A DNA stretch of 64,000 bases from a virus: the IMG/VR virus record IMGVR_UViG_3300030451_004287, positions 95,660 to 159,659 of that record. One strand, written 5' to 3'. Shown piece by piece: positions 39,101-46,593 of this stretch (position 1 is its first letter; each line of letters starts with the position of its first letter). Position numbers and translations under genes: made by a program. The notes beneath the pieces are model-generated. The model did no database searches. It was not told the origin of the DNA and saw only the letters and a program-made list of their open reading frames with translations.

Positions 39101-39573
39101 ATAAACTCAGAAGTAGCATTACTAATTGCTGTAGTAAATTGATTAACAATACTAGTAACAATAGTAAATGCAGCAAATCTTTTAACAGCTAATGCTGATT
39201 GTTTGCCAAAATCTTCCATTGCGGTAGCAGCTTGTTTGACCTGTTTTTGGGTATTTTGAAAACCTTTACCGCTACTAGCTATTTGTTTATTAAGTTTAGA
39301 TGTACTAGCAGCAAGTTTGCTATTACTAGCACTAACCTTTTGTGCTGCAGCGCCTAACTGTTGTAAATTAGTTTTAGCTCGCTGTGCTGCGGTATTAAGA
39401 TTACCTAAATTTTTGGTAAGATTCTTAATGTCTTTAGAAGCGTTTTTGTCAACCTTAAGCTGTACATCAACAGATATCCCTTTTAGTTGTTTCTTAATAT
39501 TAGAAACAACAGACTTAACATTTTTAGGGCCTTGCAGGTTAATCTGTGCGGTAAGATTAAAAGAATTAGCCAT
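33148..39573 (-). CDS. Tail tape measure protein (2141 aa)
   Basis: 2141 residues. The N-terminal 110 residues are coiled-coil-like. A TP901-type tape-measure core follows (about 125-470), with FDREMVRVAQVTGAAASEI and LSQAGLSATETRLALQAL. Three copies of a DTVPAMLTPGEFVI-type module lie at about residues 577, 755 and 1070 (two followed by FGxGNLxKINKY). Hydrophobic segments include one near 1180-1200. Long charged helices make up the C-terminal half, and a Gly/Asn-rich stretch precedes the end. It sets tail length and probably enters the cell envelope at DNA ejection. At about 0.15 nm per residue the tail would be near 320 nm. Confidence 0.93.
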   Translation of the reverse strand: MANSFNLTAQINLQGPKNVKSVVSNIKKQLKGISVDVQLKVDKNASKDIKNLTKNLGNLNTAAQRAKTNLQQLGAAAQKVSASNSKLAASTSKLNKQIASSGKGFQNTQKQVKQAATAMEDFGKQSALAVKRFAAFTIVTSIVNQFTTAISNATSEFIKFDREMVRVAQVTGAAASEIGSLSNEISKVSRSFGVSSNELAEVSVTLSQAGLSATETRLALQALAKADLAPTFDNMKNTTEGAIAAMRQFNLSVNDLEGALGSINAVAAKFAVGSQDIITAVQRVGGVFAASSRGISEGQDALNEFIALFTSVRATTRESSETIATGLRTIFTRIQRGSTINFLRQFNVELQDLEGNFVGPFEAVRRLSEGLANIDPRSGQFNKIIEELGGFRQVGKVIPLLQEFATAQDALAVAQAGSGSLAADAAKGQLALAIQIAKVREEFLSFIRDIGQSGTFQALAKGALTFASALISIAGAFKPILPLLAAMTAIKGIGAIREFGGGFMGALREGGGAGGVGSGIGGALTGTGGAQQTASLDANTAALKVLTTSVNNLNATIRAGGGGGGRRAFASGGFVPGSGNRDTVPAMLTPGEFVIRKSAVEAFGVGNLSKINKYNNAGKTKRQKTGATKTVGNVGAGQIVQKPVTVARGILTDADLDKSELAPTAIGAVKGYMFENDFARAYQTGLNPSDFPDIMSKTVAKRVMGRNSKAEALELKYADTSGNRSSYRKALAASGKTSEQIPMITRMATGGSAVGTDTVPSLLTPGEFVINKRSAQAFGYGNLRKINKYAKGGTVQRFANGDTVQPSQGSLFGGFSFAGLKREVGQVTSSFRIFNKDVKTGTSTVGRFVGKVDDALAPVGGFTQALGVGATIVGSQAEKLGGVFQDLTGEASETSAAFQGAVQGLQGLGSGIQSGAFAGAQIGGRRGAMIAGAAGGAVQGLAGVFKGFADAAKAASEKMLLAAQQDQKEALEDLEAARNTRESIQAFAEYTQTVKATIQANKDAAAEADTLTARTGRLFDSLASGLSILFSLLGTLAFARGMGPRRMSTGGTVYASGGKLINFQPRGTDTVPAMLTPGEFVVNARSTKKHRGILEAINRQQGGMIPQYLRQGGRSGGRSTTRPTNSQYKGDVESTSFFNELFSEHRTFMDMLSAFYVSGSEEYKELTEKGDGIAKGLRVGGQASLAVAAGATAGAIGAGLVAIIPTLTTAFTSLSGVVATALTSIRTFGKAALIQAQRLGLRATGQLKNAPINTATAVRPPVSRPMTHNRTQAPTASSRPTTSGSTQGHRGPRRNTPMGSPGSIPGQSSTGPVQQTAGMFNNLIYAGTLLYGGFQTVSNLFFKSEEAIAAESRARAQNAKELLNYTKTFSQELPGMLSNVTLAEEEGLTVGAFDDPDVFNKAIEELNMQRGEEQKALLSDLSSSTSLLATAAQNLGMSTEELEDSLRTEFLSQRGITGTEAQAQIDDGFDADLEKQFKSFVANREREARQNLLTAQTIKTLNQEMASMTATAARMTQVFKILNNDLKEIVAVNQSYVDVLNGQFDATKSLRDTNSEVLNNPAAFSADRFASVTGGLAQAGGNTLQLQQAAAMVQLKKAIDDIDRVAGPDADPEFLAQELEKRFENIGTGLGEDFDKIKDNLAQSAATAIATGDDEALEEFNKTAAEADKILQGIAQIKFESLKQLSTIANQTAQALGKLNDITRRQNEARFESDFAIQEARGERVTAADRARQARSDAEMRALQAGLGEGETLKERRDSVSRMDDAQMARALRNRLTEDLPNEIDAATAKRDSLMRQRDAMPMGADTKAIDNEIIKTNERIGELGNQSAEAKAALEGMVNSTAKFDAAVEALAERTKMLKAQQESLIDAVLDPEGTKERAFNRQEALAGRGGAEPLAHFLRDLDAQLEAGLISQKTYDEERERALTANERAGGRGAKLARAVRERDVEKDARAKELEEEAKAEKEKRLAMFDELKAVQEKELELRRKAAQEILDLTRSKLHAAMTESAELFDKFNEKMKTFVDEREAGNNGNGNGNGGAGSDQTKAPPAGSSPPTSGANQGGRRGGNKGGGGEGGGQQRGGGTAGQTVKLEGDLTNRVVVDGTQFVGQIDELATVIQNNTFDAVAFSIDEATNGNIKIVRA

Positions 39574-39600
39574 TATTTTTCAACAATCAAGTAAGTGGTA

Positions 39601-40482
39601 TTAGTTTGTTTCTTGTTTTTTTCTTCTACGTCTAGGCTTTGGTTTTTCTGGTTCTTCTGGTTGTTCTTCTGTACTTTTTTCTTTATCTTTTAAAACTACA
39701 GGCTTACCTTTATCATCTAAAAATGGAGTAAATTCTGCAACATATTGTCCAGAAAAGTTTACTTTATTACCTTCTATATCAACAAAGTTACCTTCTTCAT
39801 CAATAAATCTACCATCTTTATCGATCAATCGGCCTTTAGAGTCAACTAATCGACCTTTCTTATCTATAAAATTTAAATCTTCATCAACAAAATCGTAATC
39901 TAGTAAAAACTTATTTTCTGGTAATTTAGTCTCAAAATTCTCTTCTAAACCATATATAGCATTTGCCAACTTAAATGAACCTTCAATACCAACCCTATCG
40001 GTAGACCTATTTAAATAGTCCTCATATCCACTAAAATAAGGCTTACCACTCTCTTTATACACCACACAAACAGATACTAGATAATTAAACTTAGCATTAT
40101 CAGCTTGACCTTCTGCAGTATTATTGTCTAAATTATTTTTAGTAGAAATAAGATCTTTCAAATCTGCACGAGCTTGCCTCATTTTAACCGCTATATCTTT
40201 AGCTTCTTGTAGTCCAATACCACCAGCAGCAAGAGCTTTTTCTCCATCATTTATTGTTGTTTGTAATTCTTTAAACTGCTTATCTTTTTCTTCGTCCCAC
40301 AAGCCTTGACGAGTCATAATTTCATCTAAACGAGCTCTAATAATACATCCGCTAGAAATAGCATCGCTAAAAGCTCTATTATAAACTTTTTGTGCTTCTC
40401 TTTGATCTTTAAAAGACGGGTTTTTAACTTTAAAAACTACATCCTCACCATCAATTTTAGCTGTAAATTCATTATTTTCCAT
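39601..40482 (-). CDS. Tail assembly chaperone-like protein with heptapeptide repeats
   Basis: 293 residues. The first 180 are helical and start MENNEFTAKIDGEDVVFKV with KNPSFKDQREAQKVYNRAF, a pattern I associate with phage proteins encoded just upstream of the tape measure, where tail assembly chaperones are found. Residues 204-245 form six seven-residue repeats of the type FIDKKGR, LVDSKGR, LIDKDGR. The C terminus is acidic then strongly basic (RRRRKK). The chaperone role is by position; the repeat is directly visible. Confidence 0.6.
   Translation of the reverse strand: MENNEFTAKIDGEDVVFKVKNPSFKDQREAQKVYNRAFSDAISSGCIIRARLDEIMTRQGLWDEEKDKQFKELQTTINDGEKALAAGGIGLQEAKDIAVKMRQARADLKDLISTKNNLDNNTAEGQADNAKFNYLVSVCVVYKESGKPYFSGYEDYLNRSTDRVGIEGSFKLANAIYGLEENFETKLPENKFLLDYDFVDEDLNFIDKKGRLVDSKGRLIDKDGRFIDEEGNFVDIEGNKVNFSGQYVAEFTPFLDDKGKPVVLKDKEKSTEEQPEEPEKPKPRRRRKKQETN
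39748..39873 (-). repeat. Six tandem 21-bp coding repeats (heptapeptide xIDxxGR)
   Basis: Within the chaperone-like gene, residues 204-245 read as NFIDKKG, RLVDSKG, RLIDKDG, RFIDEEG, NFVDIEG, NKVNFSG. The DNA copies have diverged in third positions, so the repeat is kept at protein level. It resembles short beta-strand/turn repeats. Confidence 0.7.
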
Positions 40483-40486
40483 TTAA

Positions 40487-40810
40487 TTATCTCCTATAGT
40501 CTTGTTTATCATTAAAAATAAATTTGTAAGAATACCTTTCTTCCCTATCAAAATAATCTTCTATATCATCTAAACCTTCTCTTAAATGATAATTTCCATG
40601 ATTCAATATTTCATTTCTTAAATTTTCCCAAATATCAAGGTATTTTTGTTGCTCATTTGTCAATCTATCATCTGTATCATACGCCCACAAAAATCCTAAA
40701 TTATCTTCTATTTTAGCTAAACTTCCTATCATAATAGTTTTAAATCTTGTTTCTACTTTATTTAGTAAATGTCTTTTATTTTGATGAAATCTATTATTTC
40801 GTTTACTCAT
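40487..40810 (-). CDS. Small helical protein upstream of tape measure block
   Basis: 107 residues, basic N terminus (KRNNRFHQNKRHLLNK) then acidic helices and several aromatics at the C terminus. No motif recognised. It sits between two proteins of the tail-assembly region with gaps of 2 and 4 bases. A part of the chaperone system is possible; no frameshift signal linking it to the next gene was found. Confidence 0.6.
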   Translation of the reverse strand: MSKRNNRFHQNKRHLLNKVETRFKTIMIGSLAKIEDNLGFLWAYDTDDRLTNEQQKYLDIWENLRNEILNHGNYHLREGLDDIEDYFDREERYSYKFIFNDKQDYRR

Positions 40811-40812
40811 TA

Positions 40813-41847
40813 CTATTTTAATCCTTGTTCTTTAATTTTTTGTTGTTGTACTGCAGGAATATCTACCCAATCAATTTTTCCGTCTGGGTTATTTTTTAAT
40901 TTTTCATTCACATAATTTTCTGTTTGTTTTATAAATCTACGATTAGCAGGATCGTTTAAGTCATATATTTCCTGTTGTTCGGCTTTTGTACCTGCCATCA
41001 TATAAACTTCACCAGCATTTTTTCCCTTGCCTTCTAGACTGTCTTCTACTTGTTTAAGTTTCTTTTCTTTTTCAGCTTTCTTATTTTGATAAATTATCCA
41101 TCCTTCTGTAGCCATAGGATCTAATAAAATTTCAGAATCAGGAGCTTCCGGATGTTTATATATATTGAACAATCCTCTGCTACTATTAATAGCCATTAAT
41201 TGCTCATCATTCCAATCCTTAATAGGTGTCCGAATAATCCTACCATTACTAGCTGACCAATGATTGGACCAAATATCAGAACGAATCAGTTTGGGTATTT
41301 CATTATATATACGCTCTGAAATGTATTGATTTAAGTAATGCTCTACAATAAAATTATTTAATTTATATTTTTTAAAATATAACTTATTACCTATATACAC
41401 CGTATTTCTAAGAAGAAATATGTTTTTCATCTTATTTATAAAGTAGTCTTTGGTATATTCTTTATAAGTATCTCTTTTTCCCAATAATTCATAAATCTGT
41501 TTATTATTATCAGATATTTTTTTTTCAAACATTTTTCTATTACCAGAATGTTTATATCCTAAATATAGAGCAACTTTTAATTGTTCTTGATCTTTATCTA
41601 ATTTTTTTAATTTTTCTTCATCTTCTGGTAACCATATTTTATAAAAATTTAATATTTGAAATCTTTTTTGTTCAGAAAGAAAATCTTTAGGGTCATGAAA
41701 CTTTAGTTTATCTTTTACATACATCTCATATCTTTGTGCTCTATATTTAATAGATGCATTAGGACTTATTACTTTTAATTTTTTTTTGTTAAAATAAGAA
41801 TAATAATATCCATTTAAAATTCTATGAAATAAAAATTCGTTAGTCAT
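40813..41847 (-). CDS. Hypothetical tail-region protein
   Basis: 344 residues, very rich in Lys, Tyr and Asn, predicted helical, including a charged coiled-coil-like region (LPEDEEKLKKLDKDQEQLK). No recognised domain. The start overlaps the tail-tube-like stop by 1 base. The location between tail tubes and tape measure suits an assembly factor, but this is inference. Confidence 0.6.
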   Translation of the reverse strand: MTNEFLFHRILNGYYYSYFNKKKLKVISPNASIKYRAQRYEMYVKDKLKFHDPKDFLSEQKRFQILNFYKIWLPEDEEKLKKLDKDQEQLKVALYLGYKHSGNRKMFEKKISDNNKQIYELLGKRDTYKEYTKDYFINKMKNIFLLRNTVYIGNKLYFKKYKLNNFIVEHYLNQYISERIYNEIPKLIRSDIWSNHWSASNGRIIRTPIKDWNDEQLMAINSSRGLFNIYKHPEAPDSEILLDPMATEGWIIYQNKKAEKEKKLKQVEDSLEGKGKNAGEVYMMAGTKAEQQEIYDLNDPANRRFIKQTENYVNEKLKNNPDGKIDWVDIPAVQQQKIKEQGLK

Positions 41848-42782
41848 TATATGTCTTGAGTAAAACTTAGAGCGTTTTGTGATTTAAAATTAAGAGTTGT
41901 CGTGGCATTATCTCCGTCTACACTTCCACCACCATAATCAGTACTCATCAATATTCCTGTTCCACAATCCAAAGTATATCCTCCACATAGTTTAAAGCTA
42001 AGAGGTATTCCAGTAGTATAATTAAGAATAGTATTACCACACATATGAGTAGCACTATCATTAGGATCAATATTAAATAAATCAAACTCGCCACTACTAA
42101 GTATTTCTACTGAAATATTAGTATCTACAGGAAAAACTGCATATCTAAAAGCTCCTGTAGGATTAGACAGGTTAGAGCCAAATTCGTTTATGTTTTGTAT
42201 ATTAAAATTAGCTTGGCAACTAACTGATTGTATACGACTTCCACTCGGAATTAAACCGCTACCAATATTAGAACTTTCTACAAGTAAATGCTGTCTTTGC
42301 ATTGTTCCTGTACCACTAGCGTGCATATCTTGAAATATAGATTTATTAACTGGGCAATTATTTAATTCTTTATAGTAAGCTAAAAATCCCAGTTCCTCTG
42401 TAAAAAAGCCATCTGTACCAAAATTATAATTAACACTGTTTATACTAACACCAGTAATATAAACATTTTCAGTAGCTGTTGATTCATGTATAAAATTTTT
42501 AGTATCCTCACCTACAAATAAACAAATATAATTATTATGTTTATTAATATTTTCTAGTAAAGTACCACTATATAATGGCCCACTACCACTAGTTAAAACA
42601 CGAGTCATTGTAATATTAACAACAGGATAGTTTGGTACATTTTTATGTATCGTAAGACTACCAAATTGAGGTATGTCTACTACCTGCTGAGAGGTGTTCA
42701 AAGTTATACTCTGAACACCTTCAACTGGTTTGCCATTATAGCATACTCCTTGACAGGCATAAAATACCCGTTGATTTCCCAT
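41847..42782 (-). CDS. Tail-tube-like protein, copy 2
   Basis: 311 residues, paralogous to the next gene upstream (42808-43827). Both open with NxRVFYA, then an SxTxNT strand, a QFGSLTIHK or QLGQLELYD strand, and later a YNxxTDGxFTEE segment with an LxFxxxFxxxD ending. This copy has several extra cysteines. Tail tube proteins assemble as stacked hexameric rings. Two related copies side by side suggest a mixed tube, a modified end, or one decorated variant. Start ATG 42782 follows a weak AGGA site. Confidence 0.7.
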   Translation of the reverse strand: MGNQRVFYACQGVCYNGKPVEGVQSITLNTSQQVVDIPQFGSLTIHKNVPNYPVVNITMTRVLTSGSGPLYSGTLLENINKHNNYICLFVGEDTKNFIHESTATENVYITGVSINSVNYNFGTDGFFTEELGFLAYYKELNNCPVNKSIFQDMHASGTGTMQRQHLLVESSNIGSGLIPSGSRIQSVSCQANFNIQNINEFGSNLSNPTGAFRYAVFPVDTNISVEILSSGEFDLFNIDPNDSATHMCGNTILNYTTGIPLSFKLCGGYTLDCGTGILMSTDYGGGSVDGDNATTTLNFKSQNALSFTQDI

Positions 42783-42807
42783 AATAGTCCTTTAATTATA
42801 TAATGAT

Positions 42808-43827
42808 CTAAGGTAGTAAAGCTCTCTCGGGATGCTCACCACTAGACCTAATATCTAAATCATTAAAAGTAACATAGCTAAACGTTAAGTTAGAATTTCC
42901 TCCACCAGTATCACCTCCTCCAAAGGCAACGCTTGTTAGCTTAAGTTTAGTTCCAAGGTCAATAGTGTAACCACTGTTACCACCACTTGGATCACAAAGT
43001 TTAAATATACCAGTACTTTCATTCAAAGTTAGCCCACTACAAGCGCCATCTGGAACATCAACAGCAAGAGTATCAAGACCTGTTGCAATAACTTCAATAT
43101 CACAACTAACTTCAAGAGGGAAGTTAACATAACGATGGAAAGTAGAAAGCCTACCAAGCTTAAACATTTCTTCACGACCAAAGTCAGCACTAATACTGAT
43201 ACTTTGAATATTTTCGCCATCTACTTCTGTTGGCAGTGTTGAATTAGTAGTATCAAGATTCTGTCGCCTAAACACTTTGTTGCCAATACCCGAAGCAGCT
43301 GGACTAAACTGACTTGTAGCAGCTGTACTAAGTGCTTTATCATTACCAACAAAACTACATTCTTCAGTAAAATTACCATCCGTGCTAAGATTATAGCTTA
43401 CAGAACTTAAGTAAATAGGATCACAAACAATCGCATTAGTGACACTAAGAGTGTTATTTGTATCAGCACCAACACCCATAACTAGTTTTGTTCTTTTGTT
43501 AGCATTGGACACAATACCACCAGAACCTACTGCTAATTCATAAATAGTAGGATGAGCGTCTAGTGTTTTACTAATTGTAACCTCAACACTAGGATCTGTT
43601 ACAACATTATCATAAAGCTCTAATTGACCAAGCTGGAAAACTTGTTCAAGATTAAAATTAGTGTTCATTGTAACGCTGTTTGCACCAGCAACAGCAATTA
43701 AACCAGTTATAGCACTATCTGCGGTGTCTGTTTGTTTATTGTATACTGGGGTAGCTAGCGATGTGTCGCCTGTTTCAAGTGCTAAAGCTACACCATGCGA
43801 AGCGTAAAATACTCTGTTATTGGCCAT
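42808..43827 (-). CDS. Tail-tube-like protein, copy 1
   Basis: 339 residues, paralogous to 41847-42782. Beta-rich, with the same opening and the same FTEECSF element. The gene has a 58-base leader containing a GTGTAA-type element (43868-43876) and a CCGGAGA ribosome site, and its G+C is higher than that of most of the window, as is usual for an abundant virion protein, so it is probably the main tube protein. The tube assignment comes from position before the chaperone/tape-measure genes and from the beta-rich fold. Confidence 0.7.
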   Translation of the reverse strand: MANNRVFYASHGVALALETGDTSLATPVYNKQTDTADSAITGLIAVAGANSVTMNTNFNLEQVFQLGQLELYDNVVTDPSVEVTISKTLDAHPTIYELAVGSGGIVSNANKRTKLVMGVGADTNNTLSVTNAIVCDPIYLSSVSYNLSTDGNFTEECSFVGNDKALSTAATSQFSPAASGIGNKVFRRQNLDTTNSTLPTEVDGENIQSISISADFGREEMFKLGRLSTFHRYVNFPLEVSCDIEVIATGLDTLAVDVPDGACSGLTLNESTGIFKLCDPSGGNSGYTIDLGTKLKLTSVAFGGGDTGGGNSNLTFSYVTFNDLDIRSSGEHPERALLP

Positions 43828-43867
43828 TTGAAGTCTCCGGTAATGTTGTGAAGATGGTATTTAATAT

Positions 43868-43876
43868 AGATTACAC
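43868..43876 (-). promoter_or_regulatory. GTGTA late element upstream of tail tube gene
   Basis: The minus strand reads TTTGGTGTAATCTATATT, ending 40 bases before the tail tube start. It shares GGTGTA with five other late leaders, though the following TATA differs here (TAATCT then TATATT). No good -35 box is seen. Confidence 0.3.
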
Positions 43877-43885
43877 CAAAAACGG

Positions 43886-44884
43886 TTATACAATAATAAT
43901 TTCAGCTGTAAGACGAATCGTAGATTCATATAAGTCAGGATTTACGCTTTCTACCTCTGAAACCACCATATTTTTAAGTCTACATGTATTATGCAAATAA
44001 GCATTGTTTTGAACTAAGGCTGAGTAGTCTAGCCTAGAATTGTTTAAAGTTCCATCAAAATTATATGTATATACACCACTTTTAGCTACAGTATTAATAT
44101 CATACATATTTAAAACTCTATCTTGTTGCAGTCTAATTATATCTGTGATATTGTTTCTATCGTAGTGATTTTGTGCAACAACATGTATTAAAACGTCTTG
44201 ATCTAGAACCATAGAAAGATCTCCTAGTCTATAAGGAGATGAAAAACTTCTAGGAACAGTCTCTATAACTACTGCTGGTAATTGAACTCTATGCTTAGGG
44301 TCTACAAAAAAATCGCCTTTATCTTTTCTGTTCAAGTGATCTGTATTACTATCTGTATTATATTGTATTTCTTTCCACCACTCAGCTTCAGAGTAATCAT
44401 ATACCTGAACCCATTTATAACTATAATTTAAATCTATTTTAGTGTTTGTGGGTATGCCTGTATTGAAAATAACTCTACCATTTTTATAATCAAGTTTATG
44501 AGCATAAGTTCCAGCTACTGCATCTGAATAAGTTACACTGTCAATTCTAATACCAGTAATACCTATAGGGCGACTACTTGAATGAGTTCCAGTATTATAA
44601 GGAGCGCCATATGTTGAAGGTCCACCGATATTTGACTCATGAACCCAGTTTTTCCTAGCAGTTTGCCATACTTGTCCTTGTTTGTAATTTGCGTCATTTA
44701 CAGGATATAATCTGTATTGTGACATTCCATGTACATTATTACCAGAAGCTTGTACATTTATAAAACCTCCAGCAGCAAGAAAACCATAATCTAAGAAAGA
44801 TTTTAGATTGTATTCTAGCTGATTACTAATAAAATTAATACTTGCTCTATCACCAACATGATGAAATTTTGCATTGTATGCCAT
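43886..44884 (-). CDS. Neck/connector structural protein
   Basis: 332 residues, beta-rich with an N-terminal helical stretch (FISNQLEYNLKSFLDYGF). It contains FNTGIPTNTKIDLNYSYKWVQVYDYSE. It lies between a gp10-like connector and the tail tubes, where a tail terminator or connector is expected. The length and aromatic-rich middle resemble neck proteins of long-tailed phages, but I cannot assign a family. Confidence 0.6.
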   Translation of the reverse strand: MAYNAKFHHVGDRASINFISNQLEYNLKSFLDYGFLAAGGFINVQASGNNVHGMSQYRLYPVNDANYKQGQVWQTARKNWVHESNIGGPSTYGAPYNTGTHSSSRPIGITGIRIDSVTYSDAVAGTYAHKLDYKNGRVIFNTGIPTNTKIDLNYSYKWVQVYDYSEAEWWKEIQYNTDSNTDHLNRKDKGDFFVDPKHRVQLPAVVIETVPRSFSSPYRLGDLSMVLDQDVLIHVVAQNHYDRNNITDIIRLQQDRVLNMYDINTVAKSGVYTYNFDGTLNNSRLDYSALVQNNAYLHNTCRLKNMVVSEVESVNPDLYESTIRLTAEIIIV

Positions 44885-44896
44885 AAGTCAATACCT

Positions 44897-45526
44897 TTAT
44901 TTTAATGATTCTTCAACAGTTCTTTCAATAATTGAAGATACACTATCTATAGATCTAGTTATCCAATTATTATTTGGATTACCAGCAAATGATGATGGAA
45001 CACTCCACTTACCTTTAACATTTTTTTTCATAACCTTATTACCTGCTCTACCATTTCTTTTCCCATCAACAATTTCATACTGTTTAATAATTACTTTATC
45101 TCCTTGATTTAGTAACCAATCTAACCAAGCTAAATCTTGACCTTTTTTTGTTTTTTGGAAAGCTGCTGGCAACCTCATAACATCAGAATAATCTGATCTA
45201 ATTGCATAAATAGTTATTTTACTAAAAATTTGACCGCCTTTTATAGTTGGCTTAGTATAATTTACCTCTACATTTTTCCAAACTTGTAATAATTTTTCTA
45301 CTTTAGAAGCTGCATCTGGTATACCAAACTCTTCTCTTAATCTACCACTAACTAAAGACGTATACTCTGGTTGAGAAATTATTGCGCTTTCTATAATCGG
45401 TGGTAGTTTACTTTCTAAAATTTTAGCAGATTTAGCCATAGTCTTACCAACATCACTCAATAAAGCTTTTAATATTGATTGTTCAATTTGCGCGTTTGTT
45501 TCTATAATGTCTATTGATGCTTTCAT
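44897..45526 (-). CDS. Head-tail connector-like protein (gp10-like)
   Basis: 209 residues from ATG 45526. The start overlaps the upstream stop (ATGA) and has GAGGGGAG just ahead; the open frame continues to a TTG at 45541 without a ribosome site, so I reject that. The N-terminal helical half (SILKALLSDVGKTMAKSAKI) followed by beta strands is the general form of HK97 gp10-type connector/tail-completion proteins. It belongs to the neck operon 43886-46550. Confidence 0.55.
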   Translation of the reverse strand: MKASIDIIETNAQIEQSILKALLSDVGKTMAKSAKILESKLPPIIESAIISQPEYTSLVSGRLREEFGIPDAASKVEKLLQVWKNVEVNYTKPTIKGGQIFSKITIYAIRSDYSDVMRLPAAFQKTKKGQDLAWLDWLLNQGDKVIIKQYEIVDGKRNGRAGNKVMKKNVKGKWSVPSSFAGNPNNNWITRSIDSVSSIIERTVEESLK

Positions 45527-46032
45527 GCTCCCCTCTGCCAATTCGTAAAGATATAACGGTTATCACCCAAGCTAACAAACTGTGGTTCACTTACTCTTGT
45601 AAATTCATTTTGAGCATATTGTGTAACATTTCCACCTGATGGTACAATATAGTCTGCGGTTTTAATTTGTTGATAAGTATCCAACTTTGATATAGTTTGC
45701 ATATCTCCTTGAGGAACGCCAACATCTCCAAAATATAAAAAGTTTTTCTGACCAAAAACCATAGCTAAAGTAACAGTTTCTGTTTTTTGTGAATTGACAG
45801 TGCCTACACCATTACATATAGGACAAATCATACCATAACCAAAAGGATAACCACCAGTACCGTTGTATTCACCATTTGATCTACGAGCTATTGGATCCCA
45901 TTCACAATTATAACACTGCGTTCCTCTTTCTTCGTATACAAAAACACACGAGCTACCTAGACCATTAGTGCTAATTAAATTATCCATAGCACTATTGTAT
46001 ATATCTCTAACAGAATTTAAATTAATATCCAT
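45523..46032 (-). CDS. Neck protein with CxxC zinc-knuckle pairs
   Basis: 169 residues. Two cysteine pairs, CYNC (about 40-43) and CPIC (about 70-73), with a glycine-rich loop between and GVGTV after, give a DnaJ-like zinc knuckle inside a virion assembly gene. It lies between a gp6-like and a gp10-like connector gene, so it is likely a head-completion or head-tail adaptor protein. It overlaps its neighbours by 4 bases and 1 base. Confidence 0.6.
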   Translation of the reverse strand: MDINLNSVRDIYNSAMDNLISTNGLGSSCVFVYEERGTQCYNCEWDPIARRSNGEYNGTGGYPFGYGMICPICNGVGTVNSQKTETVTLAMVFGQKNFLYFGDVGVPQGDMQTISKLDTYQQIKTADYIVPSGGNVTQYAQNEFTRVSEPQFVSLGDNRYIFTNWQRGA

Positions 46033-46550
46033 TATGACATGAACTTTCGTAATCTAGAATAATGATCTGTTAAGTATCTAGGATCAAAATTATTACCTAC
46101 AAACGGACCAAGAATAGCTTCAATACCATTAGCATTACTAATTTCATATTGCATTCTTAACTTATCATACATATAGCAAGGACCTACATCTAAAATCTCT
46201 TTATAGCCCCTTAAATTACCTCTTACATCTACTTGAGCTGCTCCTAAACCTGCTCTAATTCCTTCATTAGCTGCTTTAGTTCTAAACGTACTTTGATCTA
46301 AAAAACAAGCTGCTTTTAATGTTACAAAACCGATAAAGTCTTCATCTCTAACAGCACCACAAGGATCAGGTGAAATTGTTAAATTTGTTAAGTTTACTTC
46401 ATAACTCTTAGTAAAATTAATTTCTCTATTAACATATTGTGCAGACACGACGAGAACTTGTTGCAATCTGTCATCTTCATATGTGGGTGTGTCGGACAGA
46501 TCATTAATCCAAGTCCGTACGATAATTGGTAACTCTAATTGCCATGACAT
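46032..46550 (-). CDS. Head-tail connector-like protein (gp6-like)
   Basis: 172 residues, mainly helical. TYEDDRLQQVLVVSAQYVNREI is like the first helices of gp6-type connector adaptors, and the C terminus is basic (DHYSRLRKFM). It heads the neck operon and has its own leader with a GTGTATAAT element (46584-46592) and AGGAG ribosome site. The assignment rests on position and helix pattern. Confidence 0.55.
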   Translation of the reverse strand: MSWQLELPIIVRTWINDLSDTPTYEDDRLQQVLVVSAQYVNREINFTKSYEVNLTNLTISPDPCGAVRDEDFIGFVTLKAACFLDQSTFRTKAANEGIRAGLGAAQVDVRGNLRGYKEILDVGPCYMYDKLRMQYEISNANGIEAILGPFVGNNFDPRYLTDHYSRLRKFMS

Positions 46551-46583
46551 GCTATTTTTCTCCTAAAATGCGGTAATAATACT

Positions 46584-46592
46584 ATTATACAC
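46584..46592 (-). promoter_or_regulatory. GTGTATAAT late promoter-like element (neck operon)
   Basis: The minus strand reads GGGTGTATAATAG in the 43-base gap upstream of 46550. TATAAT is a perfect -10 with TG directly before it. No good -35 is found at the usual distance. It ends 33 bases before the start codon. Confidence 0.45.
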
Positions 46593-46593
46593 C

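Noticed and set aside
40487-41847. Programmed frameshift joining tail chaperone genes
   Set aside because: No slippery sequence was found at the joins; the genes have separate starts.
45527-45541. TTG 45541 as start of the connector gene
   Set aside because: No ribosome site; ATG 45526 has one and forms a 4-base overlap with the upstream stop.
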